Part shown: positions 22,661-34,814 of the stretch, in pieces
How the letters are laid out: each line of letters opens with the position of its first letter
Position numbering within the stretch: the first letter of the stretch is position 1
DNA from: Parapristionchus giblindavisi
Taxonomy: Eukaryota; Nematoda; Chromadorea; Rhabditida; Diplogasteridae
Direction of reading: 5' to 3'
Assembly: GCA_943737045.1 (NCBI GenBank)
Contig: CALSFV010000353.1
Coordinates: forward strand, 62,001 to 126,000
Length of the DNA stretch: 64,000 nt
The notes under the pieces: model-generated
Database searches by the model: none
Seen by the model: the letters and a program-made list of their open reading frames with translations, nothing else
Told to the model about the DNA's origin: nothing
Made by a program: the position numbers and the translations under genes

Positions 22661-22808
22661 GGCGTCCGTATACAAGAACAATGGAAAACTTTTTTCCGGG
22701 AAAATGTACAGTCATTCGCTTACAATTAGGCGTAGGATTTTTTTGGAAATTACGCTAATGATATCACATTTTCCCGGAAAACGGTTTTCCCGTTGTTCAT
22801 GAATACGG
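22661..22808. repeat. Short fold-back MITE, degenerate copy (block 2)
   Basis: Orthologue of 6401-6541 with the same CCGTATACAAGAACAATGG start and GTTCATGAATACGG end; halves share TTCCGGGAAAATGT. Confidence 0.6.
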
Positions 22809-23967
22809 TAGGTCACAAAAAATCGACAATCTGCGATTTTGCCCCAATCAAGTAGCTAGGCCTTCTCATGACCCCTAACCACATCTACATCTACCAAAGG
22901 ACTTTCAGCGAAATCGGAGACAAAAAATTTTTCCTAGTGCCAGAGAGGGCCGAGTTTGCTACACTTTTACAAGAGACCCGTGGTATATATTTCACTTGTT
23001 ATTTTCTATAAGATAAATCTCACATTTATAAACTGAAAATTTCGATTTTTGCCCATTTTTTGAAAAATCGTGGACAAAGATCAAGGATCAAGATAGAAAG
23101 ATCAAAGATCAAAGGACAATTTGCCTCCATGTCTGCAGAAATGACTACATATAGCATTGATTACAAGATAGGAAGTGGTTCAGATTCAGCGTTAGTTAGA
23201 TAGAGTGGCGAGATGATCAGACGAGATCGATGGGCAGAGACGCAGAGAGTCATCGTGCGCACTGAACTTGATATACCGCCACTGTTGAGACGGGTGACGG
23301 GCGGGGATAACTTCACTGAAAAAATATTAAAATTTTAAAAATAATAATTTTGATAAAATAAATATTCTAAATGCCTCTAATAATTATCTTGGAAGAGATT
23401 TCGATGCAAATGAAGAAATATATGCGAAAATAAAGAGTGTTCTCCCCTTCCGGCCAGAAATTCATTTAATTGATAAAGCAGAGTATGATGATCGAAAGAA
23501 TAATTATGATAGCCTGGATTAACGAATACCAACAATAATATTGAGTAATGCATGGAATATTCGTTGGAGGAAGCCGATGGAATTGCTTGACATAATCTCT
23601 AAGATGAACTTACAATGAGAGATGCAATTGGGTTATTTTAGGTGCTCTAGGTCAGAGATAAAAAAGCGTATGAATAACAAAGATGCGAAGATAGTTGTAC
23701 ATTCACTATTGATTAATGGTAAATATGTCTAAATGACTGTAATTAATCACTTGACACGGGCAAGGCCAGCTACACGGCCTGAGAAAAGCAGAATAGATAA
23801 TTAAGTTCAGCTATGCTTAATAACAGTATGATCATGGTAGATTCCATAACTACAGTAATCCGTATCTCTGTAAGATCTCAGTGACGGTATACTTATAATT
23901 TCTATTATGAGGTTAATTTTTCAATATGTATTTTTGCTTTAAACAACTAAATTTATAACATTTTAAC

Positions 23968-24114
23968 CAGTGGCCGTATGCAAGAACCGTTTTCCGGGAA
24001 AATGTGACGTCATTAGCGTAGGCGGAGGCGTTTTCCAAAAATCCTCCGCCTACGCTAATGACGCCACATTTTCCCGGAAAACGGTTTTCCTGTTGTTCTT
24101 GCATACGGCCACAG
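23968..24114. mobile_element. 147-bp fold-back MITE inserted in palindrome 2 left arm
   Basis: Near-perfect hairpin, ends CAGTGGCCGTATGCAAGAAC and its complement, with TTAGCGTAGGCGGAGG in the stem. The mirror site in the right arm and the other palindromes have only TTTTAACTACGAGTACTAG, so it arrived after the arms were last homogenised. CAGTGG ends resemble hAT termini, but no 8-bp duplication is visible. Confidence 0.8.
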
Positions 24115-24430
24115 GAGTACTAGAAATGTATTAAAAAGCATAAAAATGATGTCTACTTTTTGATACTATAGTAATTTATCTCCGCGCAAGGTGTGTTCTT
24201 TATAGTGTCTCTAAGGTATGCAATGACTACCAACTTTGAAGAACTCTCACTTTTTGTAGCTTTGATGTACTGCAGTAATCGTCAGTTACTGTTTCTAGCG
24301 TTATATTGAGTAAATAATAAAACACATTGAACAAAACACTGCTACAAAAAGTTGAACTGAATATGTATATGGTAATTCTGAAAATAAAGTCAGTTCAAGC
24401 AAAATATAACAAAAGTTTATATTATCGATG

Positions 24431-24735
24431 AAAGGATATCGTCCCTGCTTATACAAGGATATGTAGCTCCACCCATTTCTTATAAACCATATTTACATAG
24501 TGATTATGACTCCGCCCATTTAACTTCACGGGCTTGGACACCGCTAACAAACAACAAACTCAACCAAAATCTTTATTCATTTTATGTTCGAGGAAATGTT
24601 CGTCGCACTCCAACGCTGCCCATCCACCTTCGGACATCCGTCGAGTAGATTCGTCGATGAAGTTGATGGAGAAGATTAGGCTGATGTAATGAAAAATTAT
24701 CATAGACAGTCACTTTTCAAGCAAAGAATAGCAAA
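24431..24735 (-). pseudogene. Broken 108-codon frame, palindrome 2 left arm
   Basis: Corresponds to 8055-8381 but lacks 41 nt between GTAGATTC and GTCGATGAAG (near 24653) and has a stop in the GCVYC region (TTGAGTTTG on the coding strand). The mirror copy near 27600-27890 has the same lesions. Confidence 0.5.
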
Positions 24736-27700
24736 ATATGAATAGATTCATGAATACTAATAGATCATGATCGTGTAGTTTAAAATTTTCATAAGAATTT
24801 GGACATCTTATTTTCTCATTTTTTAACATTTTGAATACGATTTGGGATGAGAGACATACACCTTTAATGGTAGAACATCCGCTAGAGATTGAGGTTCAAC
24901 ATCAGATCCATAATCCATGAGTCGTTGAACCGGGTTGGACGAGAGGTTGATCAGCCTTCATAGATAAAGGATCACGAAGGTCTGAAGGATCTGAAAAGGA
25001 CTTGAAATAATTTAGAAAGGAAATAAGGAGGTGTAACTTCCAGAGATGAAAGAAAGTGAAGAGAAATGACAGAGCAAAGATCAAAGATCAACTTAGAAGA
25101 GATGAGGGAAATACAGCATGACGGAAATCTATCGTAACACCTAGCTCTCTCAAACGATTGCATGTATGCTCTAGGTCCCTCGGAATAAGGAACCATTAAT
25201 GATGATGTTTTCTAAATTCACTGTGACAATGAGATCACTAAGATTCTACACACATAATGTACCATCTAATTATTGAAAGATGGTATGCGCTGGCGGAACT
25301 GTTCTAATTAATAATGATTATTAACTATCTATCTCTATCTTCATCCTTATCCACAACTATCGATCCCAACAGCCCATCAATAATGCTAATCGATTGATCT
25401 ACCGTAAACATATCCACGGTATCATACTAAGCCGCTCACAATGTGACCTTGCTAATTGCTCATTAGTGAGAATATACTGTGGAATGAAATGGGGGTAACG
25501 GTATGAGGGGAGAATTATAGTAAGTGAAAGTAGGGCTCTTATATATCTGTTATTTCAAATGTTGTCGCATCATATTGATGTATGATAAATTAAATTAAAT
25601 TAAATTACAGTAAGAATGAGAGGCCTACTGTAAGGATTTATGAAGGCTAATAAAGGATACTCATGCAAAAAAAGTGAAAAGCTACACTAATCTGTCCAAG
25701 AAACCATACCCAGCCGTACAACCAGTAAACCCGGTGAGCCATATAAATTGCTCAAAACCGGGAGTACCCAATGAACGGACATTCCGGGCTACGGAACCGT
25801 AAGAAAGAAGACTAACTAACTAAACAACTAAGATCGGAAAGTTCGGTACGGCTATTGTAGGATGGGATACGGTACCTCTCTGATCAAACGGACGTATCCG
25901 TGTGTAGATGAACGACGCAGCAACATGTAGATGATAGAAGAGAAGTCGAGAGACAGCTAGACGATCGTCGAAGATGTAGTTGAGCCAATGAGAGATGGAG
26001 ACGGGCATGTGGGATGAGACGACCAACTATAATGGCAGGAATAATGTCTTTTATATGTATACAGTAACAGAAAGATAATAGATACGTCAATTGTGGCGTG
26101 GGATACGGTACCTCATTGAAGAAACTGGCGAATCCATGTGTACATGAATGACGAGTCCACAAGCCAATGAGCGAAGAGCACGACGACGCGAACATCTAGA
26201 CGATCATCGCAGTTGCAGTTGAGCCGGTGAGAGATGGAGACGGGCCCATGGGACGAGACGATAAATGACAATAGTGGGAAAGATGATGCCTTATATGCGG
26301 ATTACCCAGGACCACGCCCATCCGCTCACGCGCTAAATGTTGACATTCTAGAAGGGATTGGAAGGAAAGATCTATCATATTGATTGTATTTTGCACACAG
26401 TTCGATACAAGATGGAGTCTAATCAAGTGATCTACTCTCTGATATCGAATATTGATTGACTGATTATGTATCTTGTACCCTGTTCCCAACTGAGTACACA
26501 TGCACTCAGACGTGGGGATATCGAACTGTGTGCAAAATACAATCAATATGATAGATCTTTCCTTCCAATCCCTTCTAGAATGTCAACATTTAGCGCGTCA
26601 CCGGGTTTACTCGTTGTACGGCTGGGTATGGTTTCTTGGACAGATTAGTGTAGCTTTTCACTTTTTTTGCATGAGTATCCTTTATTAGCCTTCATAAATC
26701 CTTACAGTAGGCCTCTCATTCTTACTGTAATTTAATTTAATTTAATTTATCATACATCAATAAGATGCGACAACATTTGAAATAACAGATATATAAGAGC
26801 CCTATTTTCACTTACTATAATTCTCCCCTCATACCGTTACCCCCATTTCATTCCACAGTATATTCTCACTAATGAGCAATTAGCAAGGTCACATTGTGAG
26901 CGGCTTAGTATGATACCGTGGATATGTTTACGGTAGATCAATCGATTAGCATTATTGATGGGCTGTTGGGATCGATAGTTGTGGATAAGGATGAAGATAG
27001 AGATAGATAGTTAATAATCATTATTAATTAGAACAGTTCCGCCAGCGCATACCATCTTTCAATAATTAGATGGTACATTATGTGTGTAGAATCTTAGTGA
27101 TCTCATTGTCACAGTGAATTTAGTAAACATCATCATTAATGGTTTCTTATTCCGAGGGACCTAGAGCATACATGCAATCGTTTGAGAGAGCTAGGTGTTA
27201 CGATAGATTTCCGTCATGCTGTATTTCCCTCATCTCTTCTAAGTTGATCTTTGATCTTTGCTCTGTCATTTCTCTTCACTTTCTTTCATCTCTGGAAGTT
27301 ACACCTCCTTATTTCCTTTCTAAATTATTTCAAGTCCTTTTCAGATCCTTCAGACCTTCGTGATCCTTTATCTATGAAGGCTGATCAACCTCTCGTCCAA
27401 CCCGGTTCAACGACTCATGGATTATGGATCTGATGTTGAACCCCAATCTCTAGCGGATGTTCTACCATTAAAGGTGTATGTCTCTCATCCCAAATCGTAT
27501 TCAAAATGTTAAAAAATGAGAAAATAAGATGTCCAAATTCTTATGAAAATTTTAAACTACACGATCATGATCTATTAGTATTCATGAATCTGTTCATATT
27601 TTGCTATTCTTTGCTTGAAAAGTGACTGTCTATGATAATTTTTCATTACATCAGCCTAATCTTCTCCATCAACTTCATCGACGAATCTACTCGACGGATG

Positions 27701-28590
27701 TCTGAAGGTGGATGTGTAGCGTTGGAGTGCGACGAACATTTCCTCGAACATAAAATGAATAAAGATTTTGGTTGAGTTTGTTGTTTGTTAGCGGTGTCCA
27801 AGCCCGTGAAGTTAAATGGGCGGAGTCATAATCACTATGTAAATATGGTTTATAAGAAATGGGTGGAGCTACATATCCTTGTATAAGCAGGGACGATATC
27901 CTTTCATCGATAATATAAACTTTTGCTATATTTTGCTTGAACTGACTTTATTTTCAGAATTACCATATACATATTCAGTGCAACTTTTTGTAGCAGTGTT
28001 TTGTTCAATGTGTTTTATTATTTACTCAATATAACGCTAGAAACAGTAACTGACGATTACTGCAGTACATCAAAGCTACAAAAAGTGAGAGTTCTTCAAA
28101 GTTGGTAGTCATTGCATACCTTAGAGACACTATAAAGAACACACCTTGCGCGGAGATAAATTACTATAGTATCAAAAAGTAGACATCATTTTTATGCTTT
28201 TTAATACATTTCTAGTACTCGTAGTTAAAATGTTATAAATTTAGTTGTTTAAAGCAAAAATACACATTGAAAAATTAACCTCATAATAGAAATTATAAGT
28301 ATACCGTCACTGAGATCTGACAGAGATACGGATTACTGTAGTTATGGAATCTACCATGATCATACTGTTATTAAGCGTCTATTTATAACATTATAGAATC
28401 GCAACGAAGTAGATTTTGCAAACCACAGCGATCTTGTATGCACATCTCAGTAAAATAGCTGAACTTAATTCTCTATTGTGCTTTTCTCAGGCCGTGTAGC
28501 TGGCCTTGCCCGTGTCAAGTGATTAATTACAGTCATTTAGACATATTTACCATTAATCAATAGTGAATATACAACTATCTTCGCATCTTT

Positions 28591-29185
28591 TTGGTAATAA
28601 ATATGCTTTTCGCGTTTTTCACCCTGAAGACGACTTAGCGGCGAACGGGTCATAAACAACTTTTTTGAAGAGCATTAGAATACGGTTCGAATGACACCTG
28701 TCAGCTCGATGTACGATGAAAATTAACCCAGTTATGATCATTTTCAGGGTCGATCACAAAAAATCGATAATCTGCAATTTCGGCTTAATCAAGTGACTAG
28801 GCCTTCTCATGACCAACCACAACACCCACTGACCGACTTTCATCGAAATCGGAGACAAAAAAATGTTCCCAGTGGCAGAACCGGGCTTTTTTCCTTCAGT
28901 TTTACAGGAGACCCGTGATATGGCCAGTGAAAATACGGTACCACGTTTGAATTGTTTATGATGGAATGATACATGGATTTATCCGTGTAGCAGTACTTTT
29001 TGAACCCTGTATATCAAACAACATTCGCTAATTTAAAAAGGGTTATGGTAAATTCAAAAGCTAAAAGAGATTTTTTTTGGCTCAAAAAGAATTCTCACTT
29101 ATAATATATTCTGAAGGTGTGATATCTTTATTCCTTGAAATTTTGTACTTAAATACAATACAGTCAATAATCAACATCGTATATT
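28591..29185. other. Right flank of palindrome 2
   Basis: 28591-28930 is a copy of the flanking direct repeat (CTTTTCGCGTTTTTCACCCT ... TTTTACAGGAGACCCGTG). 28930-29180 matches the B-lipase downstream region, with AATAAA for the B2 remnant at 29127-29132 (minus). No gene. Confidence 0.55.
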
Positions 29186-29296
29186 TCAACCTAATTCTTC
29201 TTTGATCAAGTTTATTATCGGTTTGTAGAGTACATCAGCAGCTCTCAATCCCCAAATATAGTCCATATGAGAGAAGCCACTGAGTCTGTTGTTCTG
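29186..29296 (-). pseudogene. Type-B lipase B2, last exon only
   Basis: TATTTTCAG acceptor followed by [17 protein letters not shown] and [11 protein letters not shown] then TGA (29186-29188). It holds the catalytic His exon alone. Just upstream the sequence turns into a hAT-like repeat, so the remaining B-type exons are gone. Confidence 0.8.
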
Positions 29297-29317
29297 CTGA
29301 AAATATCATAATTTAAA

Positions 29318-30097
29318 GATAAATTCGTAGTCGAGTTGTTATCGGCAGCATTTTATTGATAAGTTAATGTAGGGGAATCAGGAAATTGAGGGTGCGCCAT
29401 ACATTTTCGGCACCCTCACCGTTTTATTTTTATATAGTGGGTCGATTTCGTTATTTTTCGGTTGAATTGAAATTTTTAGCTTAAAAAGGACCCTTTTATA
29501 GTGGGTAGATGCTAAAAAGAGCCGTATAGAGTGGGTCGATCCTCTCAAAATGTATGGGGTGCGCTACATATTATCATGAAGAACGTGGGATCAATTATGT
29601 GGCATTCTGTATTCTCTAATAGATTCGAAAAGCTAAAAGCGTTTCCCGTGTAGCAGTGGTTAGTAATCAGCGCTTGTAACCGCACCTCGCCGGTTTGGAT
29701 TCCCGTTTGCGATTTTCTCTATATTCAGCTTCCAAATTCGAAAGGCCGTATTGTCCCTGGCATTTCCTGGGCGCAACAACGAACTTTCATGTCGAATTAC
29801 GGTATACTGGGGCATCCATAATTTGAGATAATATTGGTTTTGTATTCAGGTAGATGTCATTTATAGCCCTGCCTGACAAGCATAATAGTCACTCAAGAAA
29901 AAATTCCCCTTCTTTAACACTATTCCGTAATATTACACTCACCAATAATGTCTTACGGTGAAAAATGAACAACAAAAATGATCATAAACTAACTTTTCAA
30001 GCAAATTTGTGTAAATTTTCTTTATCCGATTTTTTTGTTATTTTTTGGTTTTTGCAGAAAAACCAAACAAAAAAATACCAAACAAAAAATCCCAGCG
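29318..30097. mobile_element. hAT-like element, truncated copy, with tRNA-like segment
   Basis: Matches the interior and right end of the complete element at 37393-38474, from GATAAATTCGTAGTCGAG to AAAAAATCCCAGCGCTG. At 29649-29705 it carries TAGCAGTGGTTAG and GGTTTGGATTCCC, spaced like the A and B boxes of a tRNA gene. The left terminus is missing. Confidence 0.65.
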
Positions 30098-30807
30098 CTG
30101 CTGGAAATGTATGTTTCAACATCTAGAATGGACAGATTTTGAGCTAGTTAACGCGAATAAATGATTTTTGAGGTTGAAAAAAACATGCATATTGTATTTA
30201 CGAGTGAAAATGTCTGTGGAGATGTTTCCTATTATCGAAATGGTGAAAGCACTCAATATTGTATTGACTATCTTTCCATTCAGGTGTATTGGTTTGTGTA
30301 ATACAACTGTGTAATACCTAAAGGTATTACACATGAATAATAGAACAACTGCTCACAGCCGAGACAGACACACAGAATGGATTACATTAATTTCAATTCA
30401 TTTGAGATCTCTTTCTTCACCTAATTGATCTATGTCCGCGTTACATGAGCACCCATTCCATAATCCTCTATTGTCAAGTTCCCATCAATTCAACATCTCG
30501 ATCACTTTGCTATCTGCATGAAAATAAGAGCATTTATTTATTTATTTATTTATCATACATCGCGAAGATGTTTCAGCAAGTAGAAAACGATATAAATGAA
30601 GAAGATTTGCACAAGGAAATAAAATGGGAGAGAATAGACAATGGGAAAATAGGGAAGGCGAAGATGGTATGGGAAGTCTCAATAACGTATTCTCTAGTGT
30701 CAAGATCAAAGATCAGCGGGGGATCAGTGATGTAGGGTGGATGAGCATGTTGTGTCGGCTCATTCGCCTCATTAGCATATCATGTATTATATAGTAATCG
30801 TCTTACT
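30098..30807. other. Unassigned region upstream of the small plus-strand gene
   Basis: About 700 bp without a supportable gene. Contains an imperfect inverted repeat near 30290-30330 (GTGTAATACAACTGTGTAAT) and an ATTT repeat (30535-30552). The 96-codon frame at 30445-30735 has low-complexity composition and is not called. Confidence 0.4.
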
Positions 30808-31213
30808 TTGTTGCATAGTTTCATAAAATGCAATCATTTCGTGCGGATAATCAACAACAACAATCTTCTCTCCGTTCTTGGTATCATCAATGCACAAAGC
30901 GTCAATGTTGGATTCGAAATCATCCCTATGGCTTCAATCGAAGCTCTTGGATTCACAGCAAGTGCTGCTGCAGAAATTGAAGATATGCTTTCAGCTTTCG
31001 TTAACAGGTATGCGATATATCAATTTTAATACTTATTTTGTAAGTTTTTTTCAAACTAATAACGTGAAACGAAAAAGTGATTTCAGTACCGGAGTTGGTG
31101 CAATTAATGCTCTTAATACACTCGAAAGTTTCGTCCTATCTGGACCTAACGGACCTCTTCTTGCTGAACAACTGGGAGTTCTCATGGATGAAATTCTTGG
31201 AATCAATTTCTGA
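30808..31213 (+). CDS. Unrecognised small protein gene, two or more exons
   Basis: Exon ending at 31007 (VNVGFEIIPMASIEALGFTA ... MLSAFVN) joins via a GTATGC...TTTCAG intron (31008-31086) to an exon from 31087 giving STGVGAINALNTLESFVLSG and ending LMDEILGINF, stop 31211-31213. The intron keeps the frame (Asn-Ser-Thr) and has canonical ends, so this is likely a real gene or recent fragment. The start is uncertain: ATG at 30808 opens the frame, but an upstream exon is possible. Alanine-, leucine- and glycine-rich; I recognise no family. It is the only clear plus-strand non-transposon gene and occurs only in block 2, where most of lipase B2 is missing. Confidence 0.55.
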
Positions 31214-32160
31214 GGAGAGATTGGAGACAAAATGATTAATTCGTTTGATTCTCATTGGGTCTCAATAAATATTGCATACCATATGTCTTTACCGTAAGAT
31301 CAGTAAGTTCAAAACAAGTTGAAGTAGACTTGTAATTCTACTACAAGTCAGACGTATGTCTACTGCATTTCACTTTAATGCATTTTGTCAAATGTCCTTT
31401 CACTTGAAGTAGATTTAAAGTAAACTTCAAGTCAGTGAAATTAAGTTTGAAATACTAGAATATGATGTTAGTGTAAGGCATAAGACGAAGTTATGATAGA
31501 TATCTATCTCATTCATCACAACGAATATCATTGCTAAACATACAATGCCAACAGCAACAACAGGCTGAAACCATAATTCAACATTGCAAAAGCGTTTTCG
31601 TTTTGTGAATACTCACAGAATCAAATCAATCAAAAAATTATCACGATGTTCAAATTATGATAAATTTAAATGAAAAATGTTCGGTATACTGTTAAATCTT
31701 ATGTTTCCTCAGTCTCGAAGTGAATTTGACTGTGAGAAGTTCAGTAACGCTTCTCAAATGTAGCAGCTAGGTGAAATAGTATAGCTGAAAAAATGGGGGT
31801 AACAGGTTTGAAAGGATAAGTGAAATATATACACCGAAATAGCAACAAAAAACACTAGGAATGATTGATATCAGTACGCTCTTATTGAGATGTTCTTCAG
31901 TGATAAAATAACACGAGTGCTATAAATGAACTTACTACTAGTAATAATACCAACAAAGCAATAAACAAGTGATTTAAGTGGAACGTCACATTAATAATTA
32001 TACCGACTGAAAGATAAATCATCGATTGTGGTTTACATATCTTCACGATTCTCAATAATACGCAATACTAATTGTGAAGCAATAGGTCAAACACAAACAG
32101 TAAAAAATTTTTATTGTATGGAAAATAACTATAACAATGGATTCAACCAACACTCAACAT
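31214..32160. other. Spacer with MITE-like inverted repeat, then C2 3' flank
   Basis: 31310-31480 contains inverted short segments (TTGAAGTAGACTTG, CAAGTCAGACG) and TTTGTCAAATGTCCTTTCACTTG, resembling the TA-flanked element at 58304-58515. The rest shows nothing recognisable apart from the C2 polyadenylation signal (32110-32115, minus). Confidence 0.4.
32110..32115 (-). terminator. Polyadenylation signal AATAAA of C2
   Basis: ACAATAAAAATTTT about 45 bp after the C2 stop on the minus strand. Confidence 0.5.
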
Positions 32161-33422
32161 TCAACATTGCTTAATTTCTCCGAAATCTCTTTTGATCAAT
32201 TTAATGATCGGATTATAAATATCTTCCGCTGCTTTAAGTCCCCATATGAAGTTTAGATGACCGTAGCCTTTTAGATTCGTTACCGACTGAATTTTTTTTT
32301 TAAATAAAACAATTATTTGTAAAAAAATGAAAATATGCTTTAATTGGACAAGTTTATACCAAGGAAATGCAAAAGAACGGAATGATAAAGATTTAATGAA
32401 CATCCCACAAATCGTGATTACCTTGACGTATTGTGGATTCAACGATGGTAATAAGATTTCGTAATTATCGATTGGATCGGATAAAATGTCATCATCGGAA
32501 CTGCAAAACACTATCTTTATACAGAAAAGTGAGTTTTTTGAAGAAATTCCCAGATTTTAAAGTTTTATTTTATAATATTAAAAAAAGCCTTACATGAACA
32601 TGTGCATATCAGTCGCAATTGTAGAGAAGTTGAACCGCGGAGCGATAGACTGGAATGTTTTAAATATATATTATTGATTAACCTAATTTATATTTCTGTG
32701 GAATATAAACGAATATTTATTTAAAACGTTATTGTACATTGCATCACATGTACATACTTGTTCAAAAATGTTTTGAAACTATTCTCTTTTAAACTGTCTT
32801 TCATGTTGACATTTCTTATCACCATCCACATGGTTTCTCTTATCGTGAGCATGTGCTCATAACCTTGAATGCAATACAAAAATAGGTTTCGTCAGAAAAT
32901 TCTTTGGACTCAAAGCAGTTTACATACCGTCCCATAGTGAAGTATATTTCCTCGTGGACCGTAGTCAAAATAGGCAGTGACGCCATGAAGAACCTTCAAT
33001 GTTTGGATGGACGTAGCAGCCGAAACACCATAAGGCACAGTACAACTAACCTATATATTTCTTTAAAATAATTTACATTTTACGTGCATGCAAACCTATA
33101 CTTGAACATTTATTATTATAATTTTTTAATTTAATGGATCAATAAAATATCGATTACAATATAATACCATTTGTCCCCAATGTACTGTATTCTTCCATGA
33201 TGTCCCAGAAGGACTATGAGAAATATACACTGGAGTTCTGGTCTGACAATAATTTTATTATTAAAATTCGAAAAAAAAATGATCTGACCAAATTCAAGTC
33301 ACCGCTTGGATCGGGACCAATAAACGTATCGACGAATTCTGTACATATTTTAACTGCAATACAAGTATTTGTTCTGGATGGTAGATGTATCATCTTAAAC
33401 AATATACAAAGGAAATTGTAAA

Positions 33423-33492
33423 AATCGGTTATTAATGTGATTATGGACATATATATTTGATGGAATAAATAAATGAATAAATAAATAAATAA
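33423..33492 (+). mobile_element. RTE-type retrotransposon 3' tail in C2 intron
   Basis: Same insertion, orientation and intron as 17212-17281 in C1: TTATTAATGTGATTATGGAC then AAATA-type repeats before the GGTTACC donor complement. Confidence 0.7.
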
Positions 33493-33570
33493 GGTTACCT
33501 AATGTCTCATGAGAGCACAACGTTCGCGCCATGATCTTGAAGAAATCATTGTTCTCCAAAAACATGAATG

Positions 33571-33694
33571 CACAGTATTCTGGTCCAAGCCATTTTTCTT
33601 CCAAAGCAAGACAAAGGAGAGACCATTGTATTCGAGAGAGTTTGTATGTTGAGCGGTCGTTCTTGCTTTGAAAGTCATGAGAACGCTGTGAATG
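33571..33694. repeat. 124-bp exonic insertion in C2 with TGAATG direct repeats
   Basis: C1 reads AAACATGAATGATCCAAGC; C2 reads ...ATGAATG, then CACAGTATTCTGG ... GAACGCTG, then TGAATGATCC. The ends (CACAGTATTCT, CAGCGTTCTC inverted) are weakly similar to each other, so a small DNA transposon is possible. 124 is not a multiple of three. Confidence 0.7.
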
Positions 33695-34814
33695 ATCCAA
33701 GCTTCTTGTATGCAGCCTATAAGAATCCTTTCATAATCTTTGATCTTTGATCTCACCTCATAATTCGAAAGAAATGGAGCCAACTTTGGTAATAACCCCT
33801 GTAAGTGCGCAGGAGTTCCAATTGGTGATAAACCGAAGATCTTTTTGATCTGTAAAAATCGTTTGATGGTTCAAAAATATACGAATATAACCTTCTTCCC
33901 ATATGAAGGATCGACTGAAAGTTTCGCGAACATTATCAAGCTCCCCTGTAAAATAAATATGATAAAACTACTCACAATCAGATATGGTTAATTTAATCGC
34001 GAATTCATTAGAAACGCATTAGATCCATAGATGGTTTACTTGTGAATGTCCAATATAGTATAGACTTTCTTGTCCAGTTTGATTGAGTATTGTATCGATC
34101 ATGGCTGGTAGATCATACAGAGCGTGTTCAACCCAACTTTAAATATCAATTGTCGTATTATAATCATTCATTATTCACCTGAAGTCCCAGAAGAGTTTGC
34201 TGCTTGTGTTATAAAAAGTATGATTCTAAAAAGTATTTGGGAATTCATTATAATAAATATCAGATTGAACGAAAATAATCTTGATTTCTCACTCTGGAAT
34301 ATGTGTTTCCTCGCACATTTCCTAGCCAAACGTCAAAACCAGCGTCAGCGAAAAGAAAACCTTTAGCAAACATTGTATAGAATACCGGATCATGGGATCC
34401 TACCTGCTGATTGATTTGGAAGATTTGTGATAAAACTGGTAGAATCACCAACCAATCCATGCATCATTATTACAATAGGACGACATGATCTATTCGATAA
34501 ATGTTCTGAAACTTCAAATCTTGTGATATTGTTGGCTTTGTATTCACCATTCTTCCCGTGTGGAATCCTTTGAAGACCGAGAATGTATCCATCTTTTGTA
34601 ATGGCCTTAACTTCCTCTACTGGGTAACCCCAGTGGGAGATTATTTGTGCCTGAAAAAAAACAGCTGATGACATTTTGATAATTTCAGAAAATTACATAA
34701 AAAATTGATTACCGCCGTCATATCAACTTCAGGGTCAATTGCTAGAATAGAAGATATAATCAATGGAAGTAGTTGTAGTATCATAATCGTTGATGTTATA
34801 GAATACGTTAGCAT

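Larger units (their letters stand above)
22962..28590. repeat. Palindrome 2, asymmetric arms
   Basis: Same family as palindrome 1. The left arm starts CACTTTTACAAGAGACCCG; the right arm stops at GCATCTTT (about 28590), about 700 bp short, so 22962 to about 23690 has no partner. Around the centre (about 26400-26530) both arms have TATCGAACTGTGTGCAAAAT or its complement. The right arm also lacks the left-arm segment 25760-26330. Both arms share a 41-nt deletion in the 108-codon frame and a TGA stop, changes not seen in palindromes 1 or 3. A simple ATTAA repeat (about 25595 and 26730) is also mirrored. Confidence 0.85.
32161..34814 (-). pseudogene. Type-C acid lipase C2, complete exon set but frameshifted
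   Basis: The only type-C copy with both ends in the window. Start 34814 (MLTYSITSTIM leader, exon 1 34814-34713, exon 2 from 34650), nucleophile YYIGHSQ with GSLIMFAK, TRTPVYISHSPSG exon, [27 protein letters not shown], Asp exon SDDDILSDPIDNYE, His exon GYGHLNFIWGLKAAED and stop 32161-32163. The exon that in C1 reads KLGSFMFLENNDFF carries 124 extra bp (33571-33694, bounded by a TGAATG direct repeat) that change the frame and create a stop within ten codons. Unless the insert is spliced out (no suitable GT/AG pair seen), the product would end before the Asp and His. Confidence 0.75.

Noticed and set aside
30445..30735. 96-codon plus frame upstream of the small gene
   Set aside because: It spans an ATTT repeat and a heptamer run, with no splice connection in frame to the following exon.
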